From NCBI GenBank assembly GCA_002309635.1, contig DBXO01000055.1:203-34415 (forward strand): a stretch of DNA of 34,213 nt, read 5' to 3'. The position numbers were made by a program, and so were the translations under genes. Numbering within the stretch: the first letter of the stretch is position 1; every line of letters begins with the position of its first letter. This DNA is from Ruminococcus flavefaciens. GTDB taxonomy: Bacteria > Bacillota > Clostridia > Oscillospirales > Ruminococcaceae. The notes under the pieces were generated by a model, which did not search any database, was not told the origin of the DNA, and saw only the letters and a program-made list of their open reading frames with translations. This document shows positions 17,444-25,369 of this stretch, piece by piece.

Positions 17444-17544
17444 TAATTGCCTGCATTGTCTGACGAGCGATCCGACTGTACGGCAGTGACTGCTGCGACG
17501 GATTTTCACCGTTCTTCCCTCAGTTTCAGACTGCAATTCAATTA
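17444..17544 (-). promoter_or_regulatory. Cobalamin riboswitch aptamer
   Basis: Read on the minus strand, the region carries the cobalamin aptamer core in order: GAGGGAAGAACGGTGAAAAT, the CCGTCGCAGCAGTCACTGCC segment (GCCACTG-like), and a B12-box-like CGTCAGACAATGCAGGC. Closing strands TAATTG and CAATTA (17539-17544 and 17444-17449) pair as P1. It precedes a terminator and the DUF4430/ECF operon, so adenosylcobalamin or a related corrinoid should switch the operon off. Confidence 0.9.
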
Positions 17545-17551
17545 CAGAAAT

Positions 17552-17580
17552 ATTATATCACAGGGAAGTGCCCATGTCAA
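17552..17580 (-). promoter_or_regulatory. Promoter of the riboswitch/ECF operon
   Basis: On the minus strand TTGACA (17580-17575), 17 bp, then TATAAT (17557-17552): a consensus SigA promoter. Transcription would begin near 17545, exactly at the aptamer's 5' side. Confidence 0.9.
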
Positions 17581-17603
17581 GGGCATAACTCCCGTGACAG
17601 ATA

Positions 17604-18740
17604 TCAATAAAACAGTTTTATGGTCCTGAATACCTGTTCTGCCGTATCCGCAAGGTTTTTGTAAGCCGCGGAGCTGTCCATAGCTTCTTCCAGGGTGCAT
17701 ACACTGCGCAGGACAGGAAAGTATGCATCAATCCCTTTTTCATTGCAGAGCTCCGCCCCCTCGCGTACCGCACCGCAGAATGCGATAACAGGCTTGCCGT
17801 ATTTCCCGGCTGTTTCCGCGATACCTGCGGGAGCTTTTCCCATAGCGGTCTGACCGTCGATGCAACCCTCTCCCGTAACTACTATATCAGCGTCGGCAAT
17901 GGCTTTTTCAAGCCCTGTTTCGCTTATTATAAGGTCAACTCCCGAACGCAGTCCTGCATTCAGGAAGTACATGAGAGCAAAGCCGAGACCTCCCGCCGCA
18001 CCTGCTCCTGCCGTATCGGGAGAAGCCGCAGGGGCGAATGACTTTGCAAGCTCTGCGTATTTGCGCATATATCCTTCCATTTTGCGGACCATTTCAGGAT
18101 CTGCTCCCTTTTGCGGAGCAAACACTGTGCTGCATCCTTTTTCGCCGCAGAGCGGATTCGTAACGTCGCATGCCACATTGAAGCTGCACTCCCTGAGCTG
18201 AGGGACAGCATTGCATCCGGTTATCCTGACAAGCTGTGAAAGTCCTTTTGCACCGTACCCCGTCTGACGTCCGTTCTTATCGAGCATGCCGAAGCCGAGA
18301 GCCTGCAAGCAGCCGATACCTCCGTCGTTTGTGGCGCTTCCGCCAATGCCTATTATGAAATTGCGGCAGCCCTGCTTAATGGCGTCAAGTATCAGCTCGC
18401 CCGTACCGTAGGTAGTGGTGACCATGGGGTCGCGCTCGGATTCTGACAGCAGGGGAAGTCCGGAAGCGGCCGCCATTTCGATAACAGCTGTATTATCGGG
18501 AAGTATACCGTATACAGCGTTGATACGCCTGCCTACAGGGTCAGTGACCACGGTTTCAGCGAATCGTCCGTTCAGTCCTGTAACGAGCGCCTCTGTGGTT
18601 CCCTCGCCGCCGTCTGCAACAGGCCTTATGACAATATCTGCACTGCCGAATACGCGGCGGATACCCTCAGCTGCGGCTTTTCCTGCCTCTGCTGAGGACA
18701 GGCTGCCCTTGAATGAATCTATTGCGATAACTATTTTCAT
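17604..18740 (-). CDS. Glycerate 2-kinase (GarK/GlxK family)
   Basis: This 378-residue protein has the usual length of the family and its markers: MKIVIAIDSFKGSLSS at the N-terminus, PVADGGEGTTEAL near 41-53, GIGGSATNDGGIG near 130, and ITGEGCIDGQT-like VTGEGCIDGQTAMGKAP near 287. It phosphorylates D-glycerate with ATP to 2-phosphoglycerate, feeding glycolysis. GGGAGG precedes the ATG, which overlaps by 1 nt the stop codon of a 71-residue gene. It has no functional tie to the B12 operon that begins just downstream on the same strand. Confidence 0.93.
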   Translation of the reverse strand: MKIVIAIDSFKGSLSSAEAGKAAAEGIRRVFGSADIVIRPVADGGEGTTEALVTGLNGRFAETVVTDPVGRRINAVYGILPDNTAVIEMAAASGLPLLSESERDPMVTTTYGTGELILDAIKQGCRNFIIGIGGSATNDGGIGCLQALGFGMLDKNGRQTGYGAKGLSQLVRITGCNAVPQLRECSFNVACDVTNPLCGEKGCSTVFAPQKGADPEMVRKMEGYMRKYAELAKSFAPAASPDTAGAGAAGGLGFALMYFLNAGLRSGVDLIISETGLEKAIADADIVVTGEGCIDGQTAMGKAPAGIAETAGKYGKPVIAFCGAVREGAELCNEKGIDAYFPVLRSVCTLEEAMDSSAAYKNLADTAEQVFRTIKLFY

Positions 18741-18955
18741 TATAATCCTCCCGGATATTTCAGGCCGTATTTTTTATAAAAGCCGATTATATCGCTTTCA
18801 GAGCGCACAAGCTCTGCATAGACAAGTCTTTTTGCGGAGCTGTCGTAGAATCCGATAGTTTTTTCACCTGTACAAGTGCTTGATTCGATCATTATATCCT
18901 CTGCGGAAAACGGCTCGGGTATTGGCAGTGAGGCTTTCTTTCCGAAAATACTCAT
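18740..18955 (-). CDS. Small conserved-looking protein of unknown function
   Basis: This 71-residue protein is hydrophilic, with no signal peptide or membrane segment, and has two aromatic clusters (IGFYDSS and DIIGFYKKYGLKYPGG). It is not recognised. It has a clear promoter and AGGAGGGAG before the ATG, and its TAA shares one base with the ATG of the glycerate kinase gene, so the two are one transcript. Confidence 0.6.
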   Translation of the reverse strand: MSIFGKKASLPIPEPFSAEDIMIESSTCTGEKTIGFYDSSAKRLVYAELVRSESDIIGFYKKYGLKYPGGL

Positions 18956-18995
18956 AAAAACAGCTCCCTCCTGTATTTTGACTGGTCATATTATA

Positions 18996-19024
18996 AGTAT
19001 ATTGCAGTAAAAGCTGAAAGTCAA
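18996..19024 (-). promoter_or_regulatory. Promoter of the small gene and glycerate kinase
   Basis: On the minus strand TTGACT (19024-19019), 17 bp, TATACT (19001-18996). It diverges from the MerR promoter about 95 bp away. Confidence 0.75.
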
Positions 19025-19117
19025 TCATTTTTCACGCCGATCTGAGAATTGCTCTGATAAAATGCATAAAACATGAGCTCCTGATTTGTGCAGAGTGATA
19101 GAAATATAAGGAAGCTA

Positions 19118-19148
19118 TTGACTTGGAGTTAACTCTAAGGTGTATAAT
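19118..19148 (+). promoter_or_regulatory. MerR-type promoter with 19-bp spacer and central operator
   Basis: TTGACT (19118-19123) and TATAAT (19143-19148) are separated by 19 bp, the overlong spacing that MerR proteins untwist. The spacer carries a dyad, CTTGGAGTTAACTCTAAG, centred at about 19130. This points to autoregulation of the MerR gene and its downstream partner. Confidence 0.88.
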
Positions 19149-19173
19149 CATAGCATATTGGAGGTGAGACAGA

Positions 19174-19587
19174 GTGACTATCAAAGAAGTATGCAGCAGA
19201 TTCGGCATTAGTCCCGACACTCTCAGGTATTATGAGCGTGTGGGCGTTATCCCGCAGGTATACCGCACCGCAGGCGGTATACGCGATTATAACGAGGACG
19301 ATATAAAGTGGGTGGAGACAGCGACCTGCTTCAGAAGTGCGGGAATGCCAATAGAGCTTCTCATAGAGTATGTAAGGCTTTTCAGGGAGGGCGACCACAC
19401 CATACAGGCAAGGTGCGAACTCCTCAGGGAGGCCCGTGAGCGTATAATCGCCGAGCGCAGAAAATTTGACGACGCACTTGAAAAAATGGACTACAAGATA
19501 CGCGTCTACGAAAAGGCTGTTGAAACAGGCAGGCTTGAATGGGATGACGAAAACAGCTGCTGTTGCTGCAATAAACCAAAGGAGTAA
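19174..19587 (+). CDS. MerR-family regulator with C-terminal cysteine cluster
   Basis: This 137-residue protein starts at a GTG, 9 nt after GGAGG. Residues 1-70 are the MerR winged helix (IKEVCSRFGISPDTLRYYERVG) and 80-120 the dimerisation coiled coil. It ends in SCCCCNKPKE, four consecutive Cys, which could bind a metal or react with oxidants or aldehydes; many AdhR/BltR-like MerR proteins of this size lack such a tail. Its stop is 3 nt before the DXS-like gene, and the 19-bp-spacer promoter upstream serves both. Confidence 0.88.
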   Translation: MTIKEVCSRFGISPDTLRYYERVGVIPQVYRTAGGIRDYNEDDIKWVETATCFRSAGMPIELLIEYVRLFREGDHTIQARCELLREARERIIAERRKFDDALEKMDYKIRVYEKAVETGRLEWDDENSCCCCNKPKE

Positions 19588-19590
19588 AAC

Positions 19591-21336
19591 ATGTATATCG
19601 AAAAGATCAATTCACCAAGGGACATAAAATCACTTAACATACAACAGCTTGAAGTACTTGCTGACGAAATAAGGAGCGGACTTATGAACCGCCTTTCAAA
19701 GCGCGGAGGACATCTCGGACCGAATTTCGGCTTTGTTGAGGCGACGATCGCGCTCCATTACGTTTTTGATTCGCCGAAGGACAAGTTCGTATTCGATGTA
19801 TCCCACCAGTGCTACACTCACAAAATGCTCACGGGACGAAGCAATGCCTTTTTCAGTGACGAGCATTTCGGTGACGTATCGGGCTACACCGATCCCGGGG
19901 AGAGCGAGCATGACTTTTTCAACGTTGGACACACCTCCACATCTGTGAGTCTTGCCTGCGGGCTTGCCAAGGGCAGGGATTTAAAGGGGGAGCAGGGAAA
20001 CATAATCGCCGTAATCGGCGACGGCTCGCTCAGCGGCGGAGAAGCTCTTGAGGGTCTCGACTTTGCTGCCGAACTGAAAAGCAACTTTATCATCGTTGTA
20101 AATGATAACGATATGTCAATTGCCGAAAATCACGGCGGCCTTTACAGGAATCTTAAGGAACTCCGCAGTTCAGACGGAAAATGTCCCTGCAATCTGTTCA
20201 GAGCCATGGGGCTTGATTACACCTACGTATCATGCGGAAACGATATAGCTCGGCTTATTGAGGCTTTCAGAAAGGTGAAGGACACCGATCATCCCACCGT
20301 CGTACATATAAATACCCTTAAGGGCAAGGGTTTTGAACCTGCGGAAACTCACAAGGAGGAATGGCACTGGCATATGCCGTTTGATCCTGCTTCGGGGGCT
20401 GATATATTCACAGGTAGCGGCGAGAATTACGGCGATATGACCTGTGATTTCCTTATGAAGAAGATGAAAGCCGACAGGAGCGTAGTAACAATGGTTGCAG
20501 CTGTTCCCGTATGTATCGGCTTTACCGAGGACAAGCGAAAGGAAGCCGGCAGTCAGTTCGTGGATGTTGGTATTGCAGAGGAACATGCAGTAGCTATGGC
20601 TTCCGGAATCGCAAAGGCAGGAGGAAAGCCGGTATTCGCCACACATTCCAGCTTCTTTCAGCGCACCTACGACCAGATATTGCAGGATCTCTGCATAAAC
20701 AGCAATCCTGCAACGCTCCTTGTTAATACGGCTTCCGTGTACGGCATGCATGATATTACCCACCTTGGTATCTACGATATCCCCATGATGTCGAATATAC
20801 CCAACCTTGTGTATCTTGCTCCTACAAACTGCGAGGAATACTTTGCAATGCTCGACTGGAGCATTGAGCAGAGCAGGTATCCGGTTGCCATAAGAATGCC
20901 ATGCAACGGCGTTATACATACTGATGTTCCCGTTGATACGGATTACAGCGATATCAACAGGTACAAGATAACTCAGAGCGGCAGTAAAATAGCGATAATA
21001 GCTCTCGGCGACTTCTATCAGAGAGGCGAGGAGCTTGCAAAGCTCACAGCCGAAAAAACAGGCACAGCTCCTACGCTTATAAATCCCCGCTATATTACCG
21101 GAATCGACGAGGAATTGCTCGAACAGCTTAAGGCTGATCACTCAATTGTAATAACTATTGAAGACGGAATACTGAACGGCGGCTTCGGAGAGAAGATAGC
21201 ACGTTTCTACGGTGCTGACAGCATGAGGGTGTACAATTACGGACTGAAAAAGGAATTTCTCGACAGATATGATGCAGAGGACGTCCTAAAAGAAAATCAT
21301 CTCACACCTCATCAGATACTTGACGATATATTATAA
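19591..21336 (+). CDS. DXS-like thiamine-diphosphate enzyme (1-deoxy-D-xylulose-5-phosphate synthase family, divergent)
   Basis: This 581-residue protein follows the DXS order: INSPRDIKSLNIQQLE start, SKRGGHLGPNFG, FDVSHQCYTHKMLTGR, the thiamine-diphosphate motif GDGSLSGG from 143 with NDNDMS, the EEHA glutamate, and FQRTYDQILQD. DXS joins pyruvate and glyceraldehyde 3-phosphate to start the MEP isoprenoid and thiamine pathways. It differs from housekeeping DXS: it is some 40 residues shorter, and the stretch that reads GADGPTHxG in ordinary DXS reads GMHDITHLG (385-393), with His at the place of the conserved Asp. That alignment was made by eye. AAAGGAG lies in the end of the MerR gene. A substrate other than the classical pair is possible. 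Confidence 0.8.
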   Translation: MYIEKINSPRDIKSLNIQQLEVLADEIRSGLMNRLSKRGGHLGPNFGFVEATIALHYVFDSPKDKFVFDVSHQCYTHKMLTGRSNAFFSDEHFGDVSGYTDPGESEHDFFNVGHTSTSVSLACGLAKGRDLKGEQGNIIAVIGDGSLSGGEALEGLDFAAELKSNFIIVVNDNDMSIAENHGGLYRNLKELRSSDGKCPCNLFRAMGLDYTYVSCGNDIARLIEAFRKVKDTDHPTVVHINTLKGKGFEPAETHKEEWHWHMPFDPASGADIFTGSGENYGDMTCDFLMKKMKADRSVVTMVAAVPVCIGFTEDKRKEAGSQFVDVGIAEEHAVAMASGIAKAGGKPVFATHSSFFQRTYDQILQDLCINSNPATLLVNTASVYGMHDITHLGIYDIPMMSNIPNLVYLAPTNCEEYFAMLDWSIEQSRYPVAIRMPCNGVIHTDVPVDTDYSDINRYKITQSGSKIAIIALGDFYQRGEELAKLTAEKTGTAPTLINPRYITGIDEELLEQLKADHSIVITIEDGILNGGFGEKIARFYGADSMRVYNYGLKKEFLDRYDAEDVLKENHLTPHQILDDIL

Positions 21337-21373
21337 ATGAAAAACAGGCGGTATGAAACTGCCTGTTTTTCAT
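21337..21373 (+). terminator. Bidirectional terminator between convergent genes
   Basis: ATGAAAAACAGGC (21337-21349) pairs perfectly with GCCTGTTTTTCAT (21361-21373). T runs on both strands allow it to serve the DXS-like gene and the convergent ABC permease gene, whose stop is at 21380. Confidence 0.85.
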
Positions 21374-21379
21374 TTGTTA

Positions 21380-23707
21380 TCAGATTCTCATGTCCGCGGG
21401 CATGGGTTCTCCTGTTTGTTTGTTGTAGATATTGAAGGATTTTTTTGCCTTTTCCACGATATCGCGGTTGCCCTCACGATCGGTGACATACAGCGTAGCA
21501 CCTTGTATCCGAAATTCTGCGATGACCTTTTCGTTTATGACTACGGGAGTAGCAATATCCAGAAGTTTTTCAAAGGCGCCGGCGTCATCAATAATCAGCT
21601 CCCAGTTCTTGCTGTAATCAACATATCCGCGGTCATGGTTGAAATCAATGCTGAATATCCTGTCGATTTTTATCAGATCGTGGGAACAATCATCTATATC
21701 GTACGGAAGATATCTGTAGCCGTACATGCCTTCGTAGTTTACGTCCCTGAAAAACAGGAGCGGGAAAACATACTCGGGATCAACATAGAAAGAAACGTCA
21801 GTATATGTAGTGATCTCTGTAATAAGTTTCTCTGAAGTCTTGCGGAAATCTATATCATGATCTTCAAAGAATCTGACAGTATTTTCATATGAATTATAGA
21901 TGTTCTGATCATTTACCCTGCAGATGAACTCGGCATTTTTCATATCTTCGGGCTTCATTGCGGCGATATCACTGCGTATAGCCTCAGTAAGCTCTTTTCC
22001 TTCATTTAGGGAGGTCGTTATCTTTTCAGTATTGTCGAGCTTATCGGTCAGATTGAATTCGCAGTACAGATCACGATTCCCGTTTTTATAAGCATATAAC
22101 GGATCAACATCGGCATTGGTCCTTAGACTCTGTCTGAAAATACTGTTTGCAGTATGCTTTGCGTATTCAGCACTTGTAAAGATATCACAGCATAATTCTG
22201 TTAGCATTGTCGTCGGAACAGTATACTGACGGATGCAGGAAGAGCCATTTTTAAGATAGTAGGTAAGCTCTATGGTCTGCTCGTCATAATATAAGTTGTA
22301 CTGAGACATTTTTTCAGCATCATAGTCGCTGACAGGGATACGTATCTCAGATAGTTCATATTCATATTTGTCCGGCATAAAATGACGGTCAACGAGCTCC
22401 TTGTTGAGCTTGACCGCGTCATTTATCACATTGCGGTCAGCATAGAGCTTGTTGGGCCCTATTTGTGCATGGCTATATCCCCAAATGGAAATCTCTATAT
22501 CAGTGACAGATGAAGCTGACGGAACTGCTTTTGCCATGCCGAGGCCATGTGTAACGTTGATAACCGTGATTATTCCGAATACAACGGCGCAGGCTGCGGA
22601 AAAGCTTATCACAGCCGTCCAGAAGCGTTTGAAGCCTCTTCGTCTTATTACCTCCATAACGAACCATATTATTCCGCTTATTATAAGTGCAGCTGCTGAT
22701 GCGCTTGAAAGCTTTGTTATACCCATTAAAGAGAAAATGCAGTAGATAGCAAGCGACATGATTATGTAGTAGAATGCGCTGTAAACGTAGGGCTTTGAAA
22801 CGTCTTCAGCCTTGCGGCGCCTGTAGAGCAGGAAAGTGACAAGAACTATAAGAGCAATGAACAGCAAAGTCCTTACCATGAAATGCAGGTACATTGAGAT
22901 AAGCAGATCTTCCGGATATTTTGCTTCTACCAGTGTATCGGTATGTGAAGAAAGAGGATTTTTTTCCAGATAGGAAATGATAAAATAGAAAACTCCTATA
23001 GGACTTGTAGTAAACAGGGTGTAGCTGCTTAAAAGAGAGCTGGTCTGAAGTCCGTAGCGTGCTCCGTTAACGATGTTCATCCATGTTATTGCGATGCAGG
23101 CAGGCACCATGATATTTACTGCTGCAATGCTGAACAGAGCTTCAAATATACTTCCTGCGAAATTTATAGCGAATACCGAGAAGGAATACAGCATTATCAT
23201 ACCGGTAAGAATTACGGACAGCACCCGGATAGCAGCGGCGAAATTCATAAGTATCTCTCTGACATCGATAAAGCACGAGCCGATAAGTATCTCGATTATG
23301 GCAATGACAATACCGATGATGAAAGGTACGATATAGACTGCAAGTCCCGAAAGATAGTCCGCAAAGAAGCGCTGACGGTTGTTCAGCGGCAGCGAATAGT
23401 TCATATCCACAAGGGATTTGTTATAAAGATAGCGGAAATTTATCATCGGAATGACAATGCCCATTGCTATGCTGAGTATGAAAGCGATAGCTGCAATAAA
23501 GTAGAACGGCTCAAAGGCAAAAGGGCGTTCCTGTGAATATTTAGCGCTGTAGTAAACTAAGGTGATACCCGCAAGCAAAGGCAGACAAAGGAGCTGGAAG
23601 ACCATATTTGTTACAAAAAGCTTGGAATCCTCCGCCAATTTACTTTTTATGCGCACGGAAAAGAAGCTTGTTTTTTTATTATTCTCCGATCTTGTCGCTG
23701 CTGTCAT
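21380..23707 (-). CDS. ABC transporter permease with large C-terminal domain (YtrC-like)
   Basis: The ATG at 23707 follows GGAGG by 9 nt and gives 775 residues; an upstream in-frame ATG at 23746 lies inside the ATPase gene without a site. Roughly the first 380 residues hold about eight hydrophobic helices typical of ABC-2 type permeases; the rest is a mostly soluble domain of about 390 residues, presumably extracellular, as in permeases that partner YtrA/YtrB systems. It ends an operon with GntR regulator and ATPase genes. Systems of this type respond to cell-envelope-active compounds in Bacillus; the substrate here is unknown. Confidence 0.75.
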   Translation of the reverse strand: MTAATRSENNKKTSFFSVRIKSKLAEDSKLFVTNMVFQLLCLPLLAGITLVYYSAKYSQERPFAFEPFYFIAAIAFILSIAMGIVIPMINFRYLYNKSLVDMNYSLPLNNRQRFFADYLSGLAVYIVPFIIGIVIAIIEILIGSCFIDVREILMNFAAAIRVLSVILTGMIMLYSFSVFAINFAGSIFEALFSIAAVNIMVPACIAITWMNIVNGARYGLQTSSLLSSYTLFTTSPIGVFYFIISYLEKNPLSSHTDTLVEAKYPEDLLISMYLHFMVRTLLFIALIVLVTFLLYRRRKAEDVSKPYVYSAFYYIIMSLAIYCIFSLMGITKLSSASAAALIISGIIWFVMEVIRRRGFKRFWTAVISFSAACAVVFGIITVINVTHGLGMAKAVPSASSVTDIEISIWGYSHAQIGPNKLYADRNVINDAVKLNKELVDRHFMPDKYEYELSEIRIPVSDYDAEKMSQYNLYYDEQTIELTYYLKNGSSCIRQYTVPTTMLTELCCDIFTSAEYAKHTANSIFRQSLRTNADVDPLYAYKNGNRDLYCEFNLTDKLDNTEKITTSLNEGKELTEAIRSDIAAMKPEDMKNAEFICRVNDQNIYNSYENTVRFFEDHDIDFRKTSEKLITEITTYTDVSFYVDPEYVFPLLFFRDVNYEGMYGYRYLPYDIDDCSHDLIKIDRIFSIDFNHDRGYVDYSKNWELIIDDAGAFEKLLDIATPVVINEKVIAEFRIQGATLYVTDREGNRDIVEKAKKSFNIYNKQTGEPMPADMRI

Positions 23708-24608
23708 ATCCGAGCACCTCCAGTTCATAGATAAATATTTCTTCAAGTGTGAGCGGTATGACCTCTGTCAGCATAGGACGCTTCGGCAGCAGGGAAGCCT
23801 TTATCACTTCGATATCGCCCTTTGCGATTATAAAGCATATGCTCTGATTCTGCTCATAGTGGAGAATCTCGATACCCTCATGGACAAAATCCTCCTTTGT
23901 AAAGGTCTGAACGGTTCCGTCCTCATTCTTATTGAATACGGTCTGTATTTTATGTACGCTGCCCTTGACGTCGTCGATATCACGGCAGAAAATTATCTTT
24001 CCGTTGTGGAGCAGAGCCGCCGTATCGCAGACCTCGTTTATCTCCTTGAGATTATGTGAGGAGATGATAGTGGTCAGCTGACGGTCAAGCATAGCATCCA
24101 CAAGCATCTTTTTAACGATTATGCGCATTGTGGGGTCAAGTCCGTCAAAGGCCTCATCAAGGAGAAGATAATCGGTGCAGCAGGCAAGGCCTATTATAAC
24201 GATAGCCTGTCTCTTCATGCCTTTTGAGAAGGTGTTTATCTTTTTATTGAGGGGAAGATTGATTTTTTGGCGGAGAGACTGAAATATATCCTCCGAAAAT
24301 GACGGATAGAATCCCTTATAGTAGTTTTTCAGCCTTTGCAGCGTGAAACTGCCGAACTGTACGGTCTCGTCGTTGATAAAGAACACCTTCTGCTTGGCGT
24401 TTACGTTATCGTAAACGCTTTCACCGTCGATGAGGACATCACCGGACTCGGGAGCGTATATACCGGACAGAAGTCTGAGTATAGTAGATTTTCCGGCGCC
24501 GTTTGAGCCGAGCAGTCCGAAGGCAGTGCCTTTTTCTATACGCAGGTCAACGCCGTCAAGCGCCGTAAAGCTGTCGAATTTTTTTACCGTGTTTTTTATT
24601 TCGATCAT
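23679..24608 (-). CDS. ABC transporter ATPase (YtrB-like)
   Basis: This 309-residue protein has Walker A GSNGAGKST (34-42), a degenerate signature FSKGM instead of LSGGQ, Walker B YLLLDEAFDGLDP and the switch His in ISSHNLKE. A C-terminal extension of about 90 residues follows the ATPase core. It shares ATGA with the regulator gene upstream and overlaps the permease start by 29 bp. It powers the permease encoded next. Confidence 0.92.
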   Translation of the reverse strand: MIEIKNTVKKFDSFTALDGVDLRIEKGTAFGLLGSNGAGKSTILRLLSGIYAPESGDVLIDGESVYDNVNAKQKVFFINDETVQFGSFTLQRLKNYYKGFYPSFSEDIFQSLRQKINLPLNKKINTFSKGMKRQAIVIIGLACCTDYLLLDEAFDGLDPTMRIIVKKMLVDAMLDRQLTTIISSHNLKEINEVCDTAALLHNGKIIFCRDIDDVKGSVHKIQTVFNKNEDGTVQTFTKEDFVHEGIEILHYEQNQSICFIIAKGDIEVIKASLLPKRPMLTEVIPLTLEEIFIYELEVLGYDSSDKIGE

Positions 24609-24982
24609 GAGCGGTCATCCTTTCTGTAAGATAGGTGCAGGGAATCGATCCTTGCTTTCAGGTCATCGGGGGAAAGCCCCTTGTCGAAGGCTTCGTTCAC
24701 GGCGGAATCGAAGTCTGCCAGCACTTTTTTACGGAATTTGTCATAATTCTGTGCAGATATGAAGCTGCCTCTTCCCGGAACGGAGTATATCACGCCGTTG
24801 CGTTCAAGCTCCTGATAGGCTTTTGCTACGGTATTGGGATTTACTCCAGTAGATTTGGCGAGGCTTCTTACACTTGGAAGCTGGTCATTCTCTGCAAGTG
24901 TCCCGTTAAGGATAAGCATGACGATCTTCTGATATATCTGCTCATAAATGGGTACTCTGCTTGTCAGGTCAATTGAAAGCAT
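24605..24982 (-). CDS. GntR-family repressor, YtrA subfamily
   Basis: This 125-residue protein has a winged helix at 10-75 (YQKIVMLILNG, LPSVRSLAKSTGVNPNTVAKAYQELE, GRGSFIS) and only a short C-terminal helix region, the hallmark of the YtrA subfamily. AAAGGAG precedes the ATG. It heads the ABC operon and probably represses it through the palindrome at 25007-25025. Confidence 0.92.
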   Translation of the reverse strand: MLSIDLTSRVPIYEQIYQKIVMLILNGTLAENDQLPSVRSLAKSTGVNPNTVAKAYQELERNGVIYSVPGRGSFISAQNYDKFRKKVLADFDSAVNEAFDKGLSPDDLKARIDSLHLSYRKDDRS

Positions 24983-25006
24983 AAGCAGCTCCTTTCTGTA
25001 ATATGT

Positions 25007-25025
25007 GTACTATGTATGATAGTAC
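25007..25025 (-). promoter_or_regulatory. Palindromic operator of the GntR/YtrA-type repressor
   Basis: GTACTAT and ATAGTAC are exact inverted 7-mers around a 5-bp centre. The site lies between the -10 box and the start codon of the gntR gene, where bound repressor would block transcription. Confidence 0.75.
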
Positions 25026-25040
25026 AGTTGCTACACTCAT

Positions 25041-25069
25041 ATAATAGCACACCCTGTATTGTTTGTCAA
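25041..25069 (-). promoter_or_regulatory. Promoter of the GntR/ABC operon
   Basis: On the minus strand TTGACA (25069-25064), 17 bp, TATTAT (25046-25041) preceded by TGC, an extended -10. Confidence 0.85.
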
Positions 25070-25095
25070 GAGTTTTTTTAAAATTTCCCGAAAAA

Positions 25096-25129
25096 AATAA
25101 CTGCCGTCCCACAGGAAACGGCAGTTATT
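25096..25129 (-). terminator. Strong hairpin, probable second terminator for leftward transcription
   Basis: AATAACTGCCGT (25096-25107) pairs with ACGGCAGTTATT (25118-25129); on the minus strand it runs into TTTTTTT. It lies about 200 bp beyond the terminator of the sensor gene, so something in between may be transcribed separately. Confidence 0.7.
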
Positions 25130-25172
25130 CGCGTTGAATTCTTATTTTCAGCCAGTGAAAACAGGCATTTCG

Positions 25173-25319
25173 TCATTGCCTGTCAGCCAGCCAGCTGAGA
25201 GCGCGAACAACGTCCATAGCAGTATAGGCCATAGTATTATCGCTCTTTGCCCAGCCCGCAACAGAAGCAGTAATGATGACTGCTTCACTTCTCCTGCTTA
25301 TAAAGGTGATAACCCGCAT
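25173..25319 (-). other. Hairpin-rich intergenic stretch with a possible 48-residue ORF
   Basis: Between the terminators at 25096-25129 and 25328-25353 there is a minus-strand ORF of 48 codons (ATG at 25319, TGA at 25173) with no clear ribosome site or promoter. The same stretch has two inverted repeats: GAAGCAGT/ACTGCTTC (25264-25286) and ACAGGCA/TGCCTGT (25161-25183). It could be a decayed gene, a small RNA or chance. The peptide is not recognised. Confidence 0.25.
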
Positions 25320-25327
25320 TAATGAAT

Positions 25328-25354
25328 AAAAAAGCGTGCATAAGCACGCTTTTT
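25328..25354 (-). terminator. Terminator of the sigma/anti-sigma operon
   Basis: GCGTGC (25334-25339) and GCACGC (25344-25349) pair over ATAA, flanked by A and T runs; on the minus strand it ends in TTTTTT. It is 16 bp after the stop codon. Confidence 0.85.
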
Positions 25355-25369
25355 ATTTATCAGATGTGG

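Noticed and set aside
20230..21141. Minus-strand 303-codon ORF
   Set aside because: It is the antisense shadow of the DXS-like gene, which has complete cofactor motifs and a ribosome site.
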